DNA of 64,000 nt from Pseudomonadota bacterium (lineage in GTDB: Bacteria; Pseudomonadota; Alphaproteobacteria; Rhodospirillales; Magnetospirillaceae): the NCBI GenBank assembly GCA_021781575.1, contig JAJXWP010000001.1, forward strand, positions 62,001-126,000, read 5' to 3'. Each line of letters starts with the position of its first letter. Position 1 is the first letter of the stretch. The position numbers and the translations under genes were made by a program. Positions 41,796-50,432 of the stretch are shown one piece after another. Under the pieces are notes generated by a model that saw only the letters and a program-made list of their open reading frames with translations, was not told where the DNA came from and ran no database searches.

Positions 41796-42656
41796 ATGAA
41801 CGGACGGAAGGTCGGTAGGACGGCGTTGTCGGCCTTTTGCGGAGCCCTATTTTCCGCCCACGCCTGGGCGGCGCCCGCGATCGCCGATCACACCACCATC
41901 GATCCCGGCGACGAGGTCATTCCTCAGCAATGGCTCGACAGGGCAAGAACGCTCGATGTCTATTTCGGACACCAGTCGGTCGGCGCCAATATGCTGGAAG
42001 GCCTTAAGTTGCTGGCCCGGCAGAAGCCCCAGCGCTACCGGCTGGTGGTGCGGCCCGAGCCATCCCGCTTCAGCCTGTCGGCGCTGTACCGAAGATTCAG
42101 CGGAGACCCTCATAAGCAAAGCGGCATCGAGCAGTTCTTCGTCGGCCGCAATGGCGAGCCGGAAGGCAAGATCGCCGATTTTTCGCGCCGCATGGCCGGC
42201 GAGGGACGGACCGCCGACGTGGCGATGATGAAGCTGTGTTTCGTCGACTTCCAGGATCCCAAGACCGATCCGGCGCGGCTGTTCGCCGACTACCGCACCG
42301 GCATGGAGCGCCTGGAGAAGAGCCATCCCAAGGTGCGCTTCGTGTGGTGGACGGTCCCCCTGATGAGCGGCGGCAACCACCTGCGCAACGCTTACAACCG
42401 GCTGATTCGCACCTATGCGGCGACGCATGACAAGCCGCTCTACGATATCGCCGACATCGAATCGCACGATCTGCAAGGGCGGCAGGTCATGCACGACGGC
42501 GAACCGGTCATGTATGCGGGCTACACCCAGGACGGCGGACATCTGACCACCGAAGGGAAGCTGCGGGCGGCGCGAGCCTGGTGGTGGCTGGCGGCGCGCC
42601 TTGCGGGCTGGCCGGGCCCCGAGACGGTCGGCTCCGCCCGGCAAGGCTCGCAGTAG
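41796..42656 (+). CDS. Exported protein of unknown function (HQSVG motif, possible SGNH-like fold)
   Basis: This 286-residue protein has a signal peptide ending HAWA/AP (about residue 26). The mature part begins with a block VYFGHQSVGANMLEGLKLL, followed by ADVAMMKLCFVDFQDPKTDPARLFADYRTGMERL, VRFVWWTVPLMSG and a late GYTQDGGHLTTEGKLRAARAWWWL. The block order is reminiscent of SGNH hydrolases (an early His-Gln-Ser, a late Asp..His), but no GDSL block exists. I do not recognise a named family. It follows a glycosyltransferase gene by 59 bp, so work on surface sugars is conceivable. ATG 41796 has GGAG upstream. Confidence 0.8.
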   Translation: MNGRKVGRTALSAFCGALFSAHAWAAPAIADHTTIDPGDEVIPQQWLDRARTLDVYFGHQSVGANMLEGLKLLARQKPQRYRLVVRPEPSRFSLSALYRRFSGDPHKQSGIEQFFVGRNGEPEGKIADFSRRMAGEGRTADVAMMKLCFVDFQDPKTDPARLFADYRTGMERLEKSHPKVRFVWWTVPLMSGGNHLRNAYNRLIRTYAATHDKPLYDIADIESHDLQGRQVMHDGEPVMYAGYTQDGGHLTTEGKLRAARAWWWLAARLAGWPGPETVGSARQGSQ

Positions 42657-44084
42657 TCACCCAAGCGCCGTTTGGTGGCGGCGAATCTCGGTCAGCAAGC
42701 CTTCGATGTCGGTCGAGTCGGTGACCGGGTTCATCAGCGCCAGGCGCAGCCACCGGCGGCCGCGGAATTCTGTCGCCGACAGGTAATACCGGCCGTCTTC
42801 CAGCAGGCGCTTGCGGACGGCCAGCTGAAGCTCGTCCGCGCCGTCCAGGCGAAAGCAGATGATGTTGGACTGGGGCTCGACTGCCACCTCGATCCCCGGC
42901 GCGGCGCGAAGGCGGCGGGCGACGGCGGCGGCCAAGTCGGTCTGCCGGTCGACGTAATCGGCCAAGCCCCTTTCGCCCATGGCCGCCAGCACCAGGAACA
43001 GGCGCAAGCCCAGCGCCGCCTTGGTGCATTCCACCGTACGATGGGCCAGGTCGATCCCCGGCTGATCCTTGTCGTGGAACAGGTAGCTGGCTTCCTCGTG
43101 AAAAGCGGCGTCGAGATCCCGATGGTCGCGCACCAGCACGGCGGCGCAAAGAGTCGGTGTGCGCAGCATCTTATGGGCGTCCCACACCAGTGAGTCGGCC
43201 AGCTCGACGCCGTCGAGCAGATGGCGATAGCGCGGCGACACCAGGGCGGAAGCGCCATGCGCCCCATCGACATGCAGCCACACACCCATGTCGCGGCATA
43301 GCCCGCCGATCTCCTGCAGTGGATCGTAGAGCCCCACGGCCGTGCTGCAGGCGTTGGCGACGACCGCCAGGATACGGGCGCCCTGTTGGCGCAGTGACCG
43401 CAGATAGGAGCCCAGTTGCGCCGGGGCGAGGCGCCCGTCGGCGTCGGTGGGAGCGGCCTTCAACGCCTTGCGCCCCAGACCGAGGATGCTGACCGCCCGG
43501 GCGATGGAATAGTGACAGGCCTCCGGCGCCACCACCACCAGGTCGCGCGGAACGCCCTCCTCCCAGGCATTGGGCGCCACCCGTCCCAGCGCCGCCATCA
43601 GAGCGGTCAGATTGGCCAATGAGCCGCCATGGGTCAGCACGCCACCGCCATGGTCACCGACGGCCTCGGACGAGCCGGGCATCGGTGCGGGCCGCCAGCC
43701 GACCTTGCGCAACATCCAGTTCAATACGGCGAATTCGACGGTTGCCGCCGAAGGCCCCATCTCGTAGATGGCCATGGGATTGTTGAGGTAGCCGTCGATC
43801 AGAGAGCCAAGGGCGCCCATGGGATGAGGCACGGCGACCTGATGGGCCATGTAGCCCGGATGGTGCAGCCGCGTGGCGGCGGCCAGATAGTCCTTGAGGA
43901 ACCGTTGCAGGCCATCACCGCGCAGGCCTCCTTCGGCGATTAGCCGGTCAAGTTCCAGGGTCCTGGCCAACTCGACCATCGGTCGCTGGCGGATGACCGG
44001 GCCGCGCCGGTCCGCGGCGGCTGCGGCAAAAGCTTCCAGGGCCTCCAGGGCGAGGTGCAGTTCGGTGGAATAATTCATTGCCAT
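42657..44084 (-). CDS. PLP-dependent group II amino-acid decarboxylase
   Basis: This protein of 475 residues carries the group II decarboxylase pattern: HPGYMAHQVAVPHPMGALGSLIDGYLNNPMAIYE in parts, GVLTHGGSLANLTAL, WLHVDGAHGAS (PLP-binding Asp) and SLVWDAHKMLRTP with the Schiff-base Lys. Substrate cannot be set from sequence; glutamate, aspartate, tyrosine or diaminobutyrate decarboxylases all share the fold. The stop directly abuts the stop of the exported-protein gene (convergent, no gap). Divergent from comM by 50 bp. Confidence 0.92.
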   Translation of the reverse strand: MAMNYSTELHLALEALEAFAAAAADRRGPVIRQRPMVELARTLELDRLIAEGGLRGDGLQRFLKDYLAAATRLHHPGYMAHQVAVPHPMGALGSLIDGYLNNPMAIYEMGPSAATVEFAVLNWMLRKVGWRPAPMPGSSEAVGDHGGGVLTHGGSLANLTALMAALGRVAPNAWEEGVPRDLVVVAPEACHYSIARAVSILGLGRKALKAAPTDADGRLAPAQLGSYLRSLRQQGARILAVVANACSTAVGLYDPLQEIGGLCRDMGVWLHVDGAHGASALVSPRYRHLLDGVELADSLVWDAHKMLRTPTLCAAVLVRDHRDLDAAFHEEASYLFHDKDQPGIDLAHRTVECTKAALGLRLFLVLAAMGERGLADYVDRQTDLAAAVARRLRAAPGIEVAVEPQSNIICFRLDGADELQLAVRKRLLEDGRYYLSATEFRGRRWLRLALMNPVTDSTDIEGLLTEIRRHQTALG

Positions 44085-44134
44085 CTCATCAACAGGTGTT
44101 GCCGACTTGTTTCCAAAAAGGCAAACTTCGTGCC

Positions 44135-45670
44135 ATGACCGCTCATGTCCACACTGTCGCCTTCCAAGGTATCGACGTGCTGCCCGTCGATGTCCAGTGT
44201 CAGCTTGCCAACGGTTTGCCGGCGGTGGCCGTGGTCGGCCTGCCCGACAAGGCGGTGGCCGAAAGCCGGGAGCGGGTTCGCGCGGCGCTGAACGCCCTGG
44301 GGCTGGCCCTGCCGGCCAAACGTATCACGGTCAACCTGGCTCCGGCCGCCTTGCAGAAGGAAGGCAGCCATTTCGACTTGCCTATCGCCATGGCGCTATT
44401 GGCCGCCATGGGGATCCTTCCGCCCGGCGAGTTGATGGCGTTCAGCGCCTTGGGTGAACTGGGACTGGATGGCACCCTGGCTCCGGTGACCGGCGTGCTG
44501 CCCGCCGCCATCGCCGCCGCGGGCGAGGGCCGCGGCCTGATCTGCCCGGCCCCGCAGGGCGGCGAAGCGGCCTGGGCGGGCGTCGCCGTGCTGGCGCCCG
44601 CTTCGCTGCTGGCCCTGATCAATCACTTCAAGGGCCACCAGGTGTTGAGCGTCCCCAGTCCGCAATTGGCCGAGGACGACGGACCCTTGCCCGACCTCAA
44701 GGACATCAAGGGCCAGGAGAGCGCCAAGCGGGCTTTGGAGATCGCTGCCGCTGGGAAACACAACCTGCTGATGAGCGGGCCGCCAGGTGCCGGCAAGTCG
44801 ATGCTGGCGGCCCGCCTGGCCGGGCTGCTGCCACCCCTCGAGCCGGGCGAGGCGTTGGAGGCGACAATGATCCATAGCCTGGCCGGGACCCTCGATCAGG
44901 GCCGCCTGTTGCGTCGGCGGCCATATCGGGCTCCGCACCATACGGCCTCGGCGGCGGCGCTGGTCGGCGGTGGCCCGAGGGCGCGGCCAGGGGAGCTGTC
45001 GCTGGCCCATCACGGGGTTCTGTTCCTCGACGAATTGCCGGAGTTCCAGCGCGGCGCCCTGGAAGCCTTGCGCCAGCCGCTGGAAAGCGGGCGGACGACC
45101 ATCGCCAGGGCCAACGCCCATGTGACTTATCCGGCGCGCATTCAGCTGATAGCGGCGATGAACCCGTGCAAATGCGGCCATCTGGGCGACGCCGTATTGG
45201 GCTGCTCGCGGGCGCCGAAATGTGCCGAGGACTACCAGGCCCGCCTGTCCGGCCCGCTGCTCGACCGGATCGACCTGCATGTGGAGGTTCGTGCGGTCAA
45301 TCCCGCCGATCTGTCGCTGCCACCGCCTGCGGAAGGCTCAGCCGAGGTAGCGGCGCGCATCGCGGCGGCACGGGCGGTGCAGGCGGAACGCTATGCGCAT
45401 CTGGCCGCCGGCAGCAACGTCCGCTGCAACGCCGAGGCCGACGGCGAGCTGCTGGAAGAGGTGGCCGCCCCCGATGCCGACGGACGCCGCCTGCTGACCG
45501 AGGCGGCCGAACGGCTGCATCTGTCGGCGCGGGGCTATCACCGGGTCCTGAAAGTGGCGCGCACTCTGGCCGACTTGGCCGGCGAAGCGACCGTCCGACG
45601 CCTGCATATCGCCGAGGCGTTGAGCTATCGGAGAACCGGGGCAATCCTCCGCTCCTCGTCATCCCCATAA
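44135..45670 (+). CDS. comM: YifB/ComM family AAA+ ATPase (Mg-chelatase-like)
   Basis: This 511-residue protein has an N-terminal Lon-like domain (VVGLPDKAVAESRERVRAAL), a AAA+ core with Walker A GPPGAGKSM and Walker B GVLFLDELPEF, and a cysteine cluster NPCKCGHLGD...CSRAPKC. ComM is a helicase that promotes branch migration during integration of DNA in natural transformation. A ComEA-like gene at 51.5 kb is also present in the window. The N-terminus is complete. A terminator follows directly. Confidence 0.95.
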   Translation: MTAHVHTVAFQGIDVLPVDVQCQLANGLPAVAVVGLPDKAVAESRERVRAALNALGLALPAKRITVNLAPAALQKEGSHFDLPIAMALLAAMGILPPGELMAFSALGELGLDGTLAPVTGVLPAAIAAAGEGRGLICPAPQGGEAAWAGVAVLAPASLLALINHFKGHQVLSVPSPQLAEDDGPLPDLKDIKGQESAKRALEIAAAGKHNLLMSGPPGAGKSMLAARLAGLLPPLEPGEALEATMIHSLAGTLDQGRLLRRRPYRAPHHTASAAALVGGGPRARPGELSLAHHGVLFLDELPEFQRGALEALRQPLESGRTTIARANAHVTYPARIQLIAAMNPCKCGHLGDAVLGCSRAPKCAEDYQARLSGPLLDRIDLHVEVRAVNPADLSLPPPAEGSAEVAARIAAARAVQAERYAHLAAGSNVRCNAEADGELLEEVAAPDADGRRLLTEAAERLHLSARGYHRVLKVARTLADLAGEATVRRLHIAEALSYRRTGAILRSSSSP

Positions 45671-45674
45671 AAAT

Positions 45675-45704
45675 GGCCGGTGGTTGCCCACCGGCCTGAG
45701 TTTT
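45675..45704 (+). terminator. Intrinsic terminator after comM
   Basis: GGCCGGTGG, loop TTGC, CCACCGGCC gives a perfect 9-bp stem, followed after four bases by TTTT. It starts five bases after the comM stop. Confidence 0.75.
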
Positions 45705-45929
45705 GGGAGGAAACGTCCAAGAAAGGCGGCGTCTGAAGAATTCAGAAGCGCCTGGACTCACTGTGCCCAGCTTTTTGTTGCACCGCAACATGAATCCGCA
45801 TGCTCAGCCCAATTCGACCTGCATGGCAGCCATGAGGCGATGTCGAGGGACAGGCGTCTTGACAATAGGAATTCCGAGGCTGTCCGCGGAAATGACGCAA
45901 TCGCGAGGTTCAGGACGTCGCCTCAAGCG

Positions 45930-47045
45930 CTAATCAATTTTCCTCGCGGTCGCCAGCAGCAGATCGCGGAAGACGGCGAGCAGATGCTGGTCGAGCTCCG
46001 CTTTCATCTGCGTCATGGTGAAAAGGGCTTGCTCGGGCGCCATCGCCTCCTTGTAAATCCGGCGGTCGGTCATGGCGCTGAAGATGTCGATGATGGTCGC
46101 CATGCGCGCCAGCTCGTTCAACTGATCGGCTTTCAAGCCCAACGGGTATCCGCTCCCGTCGAGCTTTTCGTGATGCTGTTCGGCGATGGTCACCGCCCCT
46201 TTGGGGATACCGGGGCTGTTCCGCAGAAACTCCCTGGTCCGGTTCACATGGCTGCGCACGATGGCCAGCTGCCTGTCGGTCAGGCGGCTCGACTCGTTGA
46301 GAATATCCCAGGGAACGGCCAACTTGCCGACGTCGTGGATCAGGCCCCCGGTGGCCAGGATCAACAGGTCGCTCCGGCCGATGCCGATGGCCTGGCCGAA
46401 GGCTGAAAGAAACGTCGCCACCCGAAAGGAATGCACATAGGTATAGTTATCGTGCTGGCGCACCCCTTCCAGCATGTCCTGAAAATTGCCGGCCATCACG
46501 GCCTCGACCAACGGCTCGCAAGCGGCCGATACGGTGTCGTAGCGCAACGGCCGCCCTTCGCTGATGAGGTCGGCGAGTTCGTTGAAGACCCGCGTTGTCC
46601 GCCGCAAGGCCGCCTGCTGGATGGGCTCGATCCGCAACCAGGACCGTTCCACCCGATCGTTGATTTCCCCGGACAGCGCCTGCAGCAAGACATGCCGGCG
46701 AAATGGCTTGATCAAGGTGGTGCGAACGCCCAAGCCTTTGGCGTCGGCGAGAAATACGCTGCGTTCATGGGGCGCCGTGCAAATCAGCGGCACCTTGCGG
46801 AGTTCGGGAACGCAGCCGATTTCGCGCAGCAGCGCCAGACCGCCATTGGGGATGACGTTTTCGTCAAGGATGATGGCCGCCGGCGGCACCAACGAGATCG
46901 CGTCGAGCGCCGGGCCCTGCTCCGACAGTTCCTGCACCTCGTAGACCGACGTCAGGGCATCCCTGACCTCGGCCCTGAACCTGGCATTGGCGTCCACGAC
47001 GCAGATTCGCGACCTACCGGCCCGGCGCTTCCCTGTCGATTCCAT
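45930..47045 (-). CDS. Response regulator with HD-GYP c-di-GMP phosphodiesterase domain
   Basis: This protein of 371 residues has a receiver domain (RICVVDANARFR, phospho-acceptor Asp61 in IILDENVIP, Lys113 in LIKPFRR) and an HD-GYP domain with complete catalytic motifs: VHSFRVA, LIHDVGKLAVP, HVNRTREF, EQHHEKLDGSGYPLGL. It should break c-di-GMP down to pGpG/GMP when phosphorylated. In the receiver the usual acidic pair is reduced to Asp-Ala at VVDAN, which may weaken Mg binding. Start ATG 47045 is chosen; ATG 47075 is in frame upstream. No kinase gene is adjacent. Confidence 0.92.
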   Translation of the reverse strand: MESTGKRRAGRSRICVVDANARFRAEVRDALTSVYEVQELSEQGPALDAISLVPPAAIILDENVIPNGGLALLREIGCVPELRKVPLICTAPHERSVFLADAKGLGVRTTLIKPFRRHVLLQALSGEINDRVERSWLRIEPIQQAALRRTTRVFNELADLISEGRPLRYDTVSAACEPLVEAVMAGNFQDMLEGVRQHDNYTYVHSFRVATFLSAFGQAIGIGRSDLLILATGGLIHDVGKLAVPWDILNESSRLTDRQLAIVRSHVNRTREFLRNSPGIPKGAVTIAEQHHEKLDGSGYPLGLKADQLNELARMATIIDIFSAMTDRRIYKEAMAPEQALFTMTQMKAELDQHLLAVFRDLLLATARKID

Positions 47046-47199
47046 GTCGGCCCCCGATCGGAGGAGATCGATCATGCCGGCCGGCCGGAGAAAGGGCAAG
47101 CGGTGAGACAACTCTGCGGCGGCCCCCGGCAAAGGAGACCGCCACTGCCGATTGCACCATTCAATCTCGTGCAGTGAACCTTTTGAATGAGTTACTGGA

Positions 47200-48105
47200 C
47201 TAGTACCGCGCATCCTTCGGCTTTCCGCCGTTCGGCCAATCCTTGGCCTTGCCGGCAAAATCCGGCCGCGGCTGATGGCTGAAATACTCAGCCACATCCA
47301 CCGCATCCTGGTCGGATAGGGCCCCGCCCTGGCCCAGCGGGGCATTCAGGCCCCAGGCGATCGGCATGTTGTGCTTGACGAAGGCGGCCGCCGTATAGGT
47401 CCTGGCCATGCCGGCCCCGACATTGAACGATTTGTCACCCCACAGCGGCGGGAAGACGTAATTGCCCTTCGCGTCCTTCAGGCCGTTGCCGTCTGTGCCA
47501 TGGCAGGCGGCGCATTTGGCGCCGTAGATTTGCTTGCCGTGCGCTGGATCGGGCATCAGGCTCTTGTCGATCTTGCCGATCCCGGCGCCCTCCACCTTGG
47601 CATGTGGCGGCAGGCCCGCCGACAGCCAGTTGAAATAGGCAATCATCGCCTTCATTTCGGCCGAATCCTCGGGCAGCGGCTTGCCATTCATCGACCGCTG
47701 GAAGCAGCCGTTGATGCGTTGCTCCAGGGTGACGGTGTGGCCGGCCCGGGCGTTGTTGCGCGGATAGCTGGCCGCCGCCTGGCCGACGAACGGCGAGGCC
47801 CCGGCCACCATTCCGCCGCCCAGATGGCAGCTGGTGCAGTTCAGGACGTCGCCGACATTGTCGGGCAGCAGCCGCGCTGTCTCCATGACCAGACGCCGGC
47901 CGTAGAGAACCTGCTTGCCGTTGGCGTCATCGGGGATATCCGCCAGTTTCGGCGGAGCGAATTTGACCAGCAGGGACGGCGGCTGGGAATCCTGTACCGG
48001 CGATCCGGCAACGGCCGGCGGCATCAAGCCCAGCACCAGGAACCCGGTCAGCAGGGTCTGGCGCATGATACGCACCTTCTTCATCTGTGGCAGCGCTGAG
48101 GTCAC
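47200..48105 (-). CDS. tsdA: TsdA-type dihaem cytochrome c (thiosulfate dehydrogenase/tetrathionate reductase family)
   Basis: This 301-residue protein has a Sec signal (cleavage near AVAG, residue 33) and two haem sites, CTSCH (90-94) and CAACH (198-202). Between them RINGCFQRSMNG places a Cys at 134, 44 residues after the first haem Cys. In Allochromatium TsdA the matching Cys is the unusual axial ligand of the active-site haem. KHNMPIAWG (Met247) could ligate the second haem. The enzyme interconverts thiosulfate and tetrathionate in the periplasm. Start is GTG 48105 with GGAGG seven bases upstream; it overlaps the trihaem gene stop (GTGA). Confidence 0.85.
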   Translation of the reverse strand: MTSALPQMKKVRIMRQTLLTGFLVLGLMPPAVAGSPVQDSQPPSLLVKFAPPKLADIPDDANGKQVLYGRRLVMETARLLPDNVGDVLNCTSCHLGGGMVAGASPFVGQAAASYPRNNARAGHTVTLEQRINGCFQRSMNGKPLPEDSAEMKAMIAYFNWLSAGLPPHAKVEGAGIGKIDKSLMPDPAHGKQIYGAKCAACHGTDGNGLKDAKGNYVFPPLWGDKSFNVGAGMARTYTAAAFVKHNMPIAWGLNAPLGQGGALSDQDAVDVAEYFSHQPRPDFAGKAKDWPNGGKPKDARY

Positions 48106-49376
48106 GGCTTTGCCTCCGCCTTGCCGAGGGTGGCGCGGACCTTGGCCACCTGATCGACGGTCACCGGACCGGCATCGTTGCCCCAGGCGGTGCGAATGAA
48201 CGAGACCACTTCGGCCACCTCGCGATTGTCCATCTTGGTGAATTCCGGCATGGCGAATGGCATCGGATGCGCCATGGTATGGGCGATCCGCCCGCCGCCG
48301 AGGACGATATGGATCAGCGAAGTGGCATCGGCCGTCTCGACCACGTCGTTGCCGGCCAAAGCCGGGAAGATCCGGGGCACGCCGCCGCCGTCGGCTCGGT
48401 GACAGGTCACGCAGTACTGGCTGTAGGCGGCGCCGCCCCGGCTGGGATGATCCTCGGCCGGTGCCGCCGCCGCCTGGATCGTCCTGGCCGGCGCTTCCGG
48501 CGCCCCCTGGCGAGCCCGCAACGACTTCAGGTAGTGGGCGATGGCCTCCAGGTCGTCGTCGGTAAGAAACTGACTGCTGTGCTGCACCACCTCGGCCATG
48601 CCGGCGAAGGCGGCGGTGCGATCGGTCGTGCCGGTCTTCAAGAAGGTGACGATGTCGCCTTCGCTCCAGCCACCCAGCCCGTCCCGGTCGTTGCCCCGCA
48701 AGCTTTTGGCGAACCAGCCGTCGAACTTGCTGCCCGACAGATAGGTCGAGCCGTCACGGTCGCTCAGCGCCTTTTCCTGCAGGGTGACCGCTCGCGGCGT
48801 GTGACATGCGCCGCAATGGCCCAGCCCCTCGACCAGATAGGCGCCGCGGTTCCATCGGGCATCATGGGCCGGATCAGGCCGGTACGCCCCCTCTTTCAGG
48901 AACAGAGCGTCCCACACCGCCAGCGGGAAGCGGAATCCCAGCGGCATGGGGATGGCGCTGGGCCGGTTGGCCTGCTTGACCGGGGCGACGTTGTCATGGA
49001 AATAGGCATAGAGCGCCTTGATGTCGGCGTCGCTCACCTTGGCATAGGACGGGTAAGGCATGGCCGGATACAGATGGTGGCCGTCCTTGGCCACCCCTTG
49101 GCGCACCGCCCGAGCGAAATCCTCGAGCGTGTAGGCACCGATCCCGGTCTCCCGGTCGGGCGTGATGTTGGTCGAATAGATCCGCCCAACCGGTGTGTCG
49201 AACGCCAGGCCGCCGGCGAAATCCGCGCCGCCGGGAGCCGTGTGGCAGGCGATGCAATCACCCGCCCGCGCCAGATAGGCCCCTCGTTCCATGCCGCCGG
49301 CGGCGGGGGCCTCGGCGGCCCGCGCCGTCGTCGCGGCTAGAACGAGAAAGGCGTACAGCCAATGGGTTTTGGCCAT
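48102..49376 (-). CDS. Periplasmic trihaem cytochrome c (alcohol-dehydrogenase cytochrome subunit-like)
   Basis: This protein of 424 residues has a signal peptide (ATTARA, about residue 20) and three class I haem sites: CIACH (41-45), CGACH (188-192) and CVTCH (322-326). The domain pattern matches the three-haem cytochrome subunit of membrane alcohol and gluconate dehydrogenases, but no flavin or quinone dehydrogenase gene is adjacent. Linked by a four-base overlap to tsdA, it is a good candidate for the electron acceptor of TsdA, a role filled by TsdB in other bacteria. A C-terminal membrane helix is not evident. Confidence 0.9.
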   Translation of the reverse strand: MAKTHWLYAFLVLAATTARAAEAPAAGGMERGAYLARAGDCIACHTAPGGADFAGGLAFDTPVGRIYSTNITPDRETGIGAYTLEDFARAVRQGVAKDGHHLYPAMPYPSYAKVSDADIKALYAYFHDNVAPVKQANRPSAIPMPLGFRFPLAVWDALFLKEGAYRPDPAHDARWNRGAYLVEGLGHCGACHTPRAVTLQEKALSDRDGSTYLSGSKFDGWFAKSLRGNDRDGLGGWSEGDIVTFLKTGTTDRTAAFAGMAEVVQHSSQFLTDDDLEAIAHYLKSLRARQGAPEAPARTIQAAAAPAEDHPSRGGAAYSQYCVTCHRADGGGVPRIFPALAGNDVVETADATSLIHIVLGGGRIAHTMAHPMPFAMPEFTKMDNREVAEVVSFIRTAWGNDAGPVTVDQVAKVRATLGKAEAKP

Positions 49377-49410
49377 CGATGGTATCCCCTTGCAGCCGAG
49401 ACCGGACCGC

Positions 49411-50421
49411 TCAAGCGGTGTATGGCTTGAAGCCGTATTGCTCGAAGATCCGCAGTGCGGCGGGCGAATGGATGAATTCCAGCCAAGCCTTGGCCGCTTT
49501 CGGATGCGGGGCTCCCTTGACCTGGGCGCCGGCGTAGATGGCGGTGACGTTCTGTGCCGCGGGAATGGCCACTTGCTCGATCGGATTGCCCACCTGCTGC
49601 TCGAACAGGGCCTCCGACTGCCAGGTCACGCCGGCATCGACGCAACCCTGCATGACCGACAAGGGCGTCTGCCGGTGATGGATCTGGGTCAGGAGGGTGC
49701 TGCCGTTGCTGACCTTGGTCTCGTAGACAGTGGCGGTCAGGGCGCCGCCGCCGGCCTTGGTCAACGCCGCCTTGATCTGGCGGCCGATGCCTTCATAGGC
49801 GGGATTTGGCATGGCCAGGCGAAGTTCCGGCTTGGCGAGGTCAGCCAAGCCGGTGATATGGGCCGGGTTGCCCTTCGGCACCATGATGGTGAGCGTATTG
49901 GTGACGTAAGGCACCGCCGGGCCGGTCAGCAGGCCGGCATCGATGTTTTCCTTCACCTTCTTGAGGCCGCCGAAATAGACATCGGCCTTGGCCGTCCAGG
50001 TCATGTTGCCGACGGTAATGCGCCCGCCCTTGCGGATCTGGTCGACCAGCCGGCCGGGAGGAATGGTCTCCCAGAAAATCCGGCCCTTGTATTCGGGATG
50101 GGCTTGCTCGAACGCGTGCACCAGCGGGCCCGTGGCAAAAAAGTAATTGCCGCCGAAATAAATGACGAGCTTGGGACGAGTCAGATCACCATGAAAGTCG
50201 GCAAGAACGTCCACGTCCGGGATGGTAAAGGGCAGGCCGCGGTCGGTTGCGTCGGTATTTCTGCCACCCTGCCACGGCGGCAAAGTGTTCTCGGTGGAGC
50301 GGGCTGTTTGTTTGCAAAATGGAGACATCCCCGCACCGGCACCATCCCGCGCCAAGGCGGGGCCAGCCAAAAGGGCGCAGGCGATGGAGCCGAACAGGGT
50401 GCGGCGCAGAACCGAACGCAT
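49411..50421 (-). CDS. Periplasmic substrate-binding protein (ModA-like, type II fold)
   Basis: This 336-residue protein has a signal ending GPALA/RD. The binding fold shows KLVIYFGGNYFFATGPLVHAFEQAHPEYKGRIFWETIPPGRLVDQI, TIMVPKGNPAHITGLADLAKPELRLAMPNPAYEGIGRQI and a C-terminal HPKAAKAWLEFIHSPAALRIFEQYGF. That order is as in molybdate-type extracellular binding proteins. No ABC permease or ATPase is encoded beside it; instead it lies between a Tat-exported protein and cytochromes. It may therefore be a periplasmic redox-pathway component or a solute sensor. The mature N-terminus has MSPFCKQ with a free Cys. Confidence 0.85.
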   Translation of the reverse strand: MRSVLRRTLFGSIACALLAGPALARDGAGAGMSPFCKQTARSTENTLPPWQGGRNTDATDRGLPFTIPDVDVLADFHGDLTRPKLVIYFGGNYFFATGPLVHAFEQAHPEYKGRIFWETIPPGRLVDQIRKGGRITVGNMTWTAKADVYFGGLKKVKENIDAGLLTGPAVPYVTNTLTIMVPKGNPAHITGLADLAKPELRLAMPNPAYEGIGRQIKAALTKAGGGALTATVYETKVSNGSTLLTQIHHRQTPLSVMQGCVDAGVTWQSEALFEQQVGNPIEQVAIPAAQNVTAIYAGAQVKGAPHPKAAKAWLEFIHSPAALRIFEQYGFKPYTA

Positions 50422-50432
50422 CAGATATCTCC

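Noticed and set aside
45703-45933. Possible 76-codon gene between comM and the HD-GYP regulator
   Set aside because: It begins inside the T-tract of the comM terminator, shows no domain, and has mixed codon choice; the 45705-45929 stretch otherwise holds nothing I can name.
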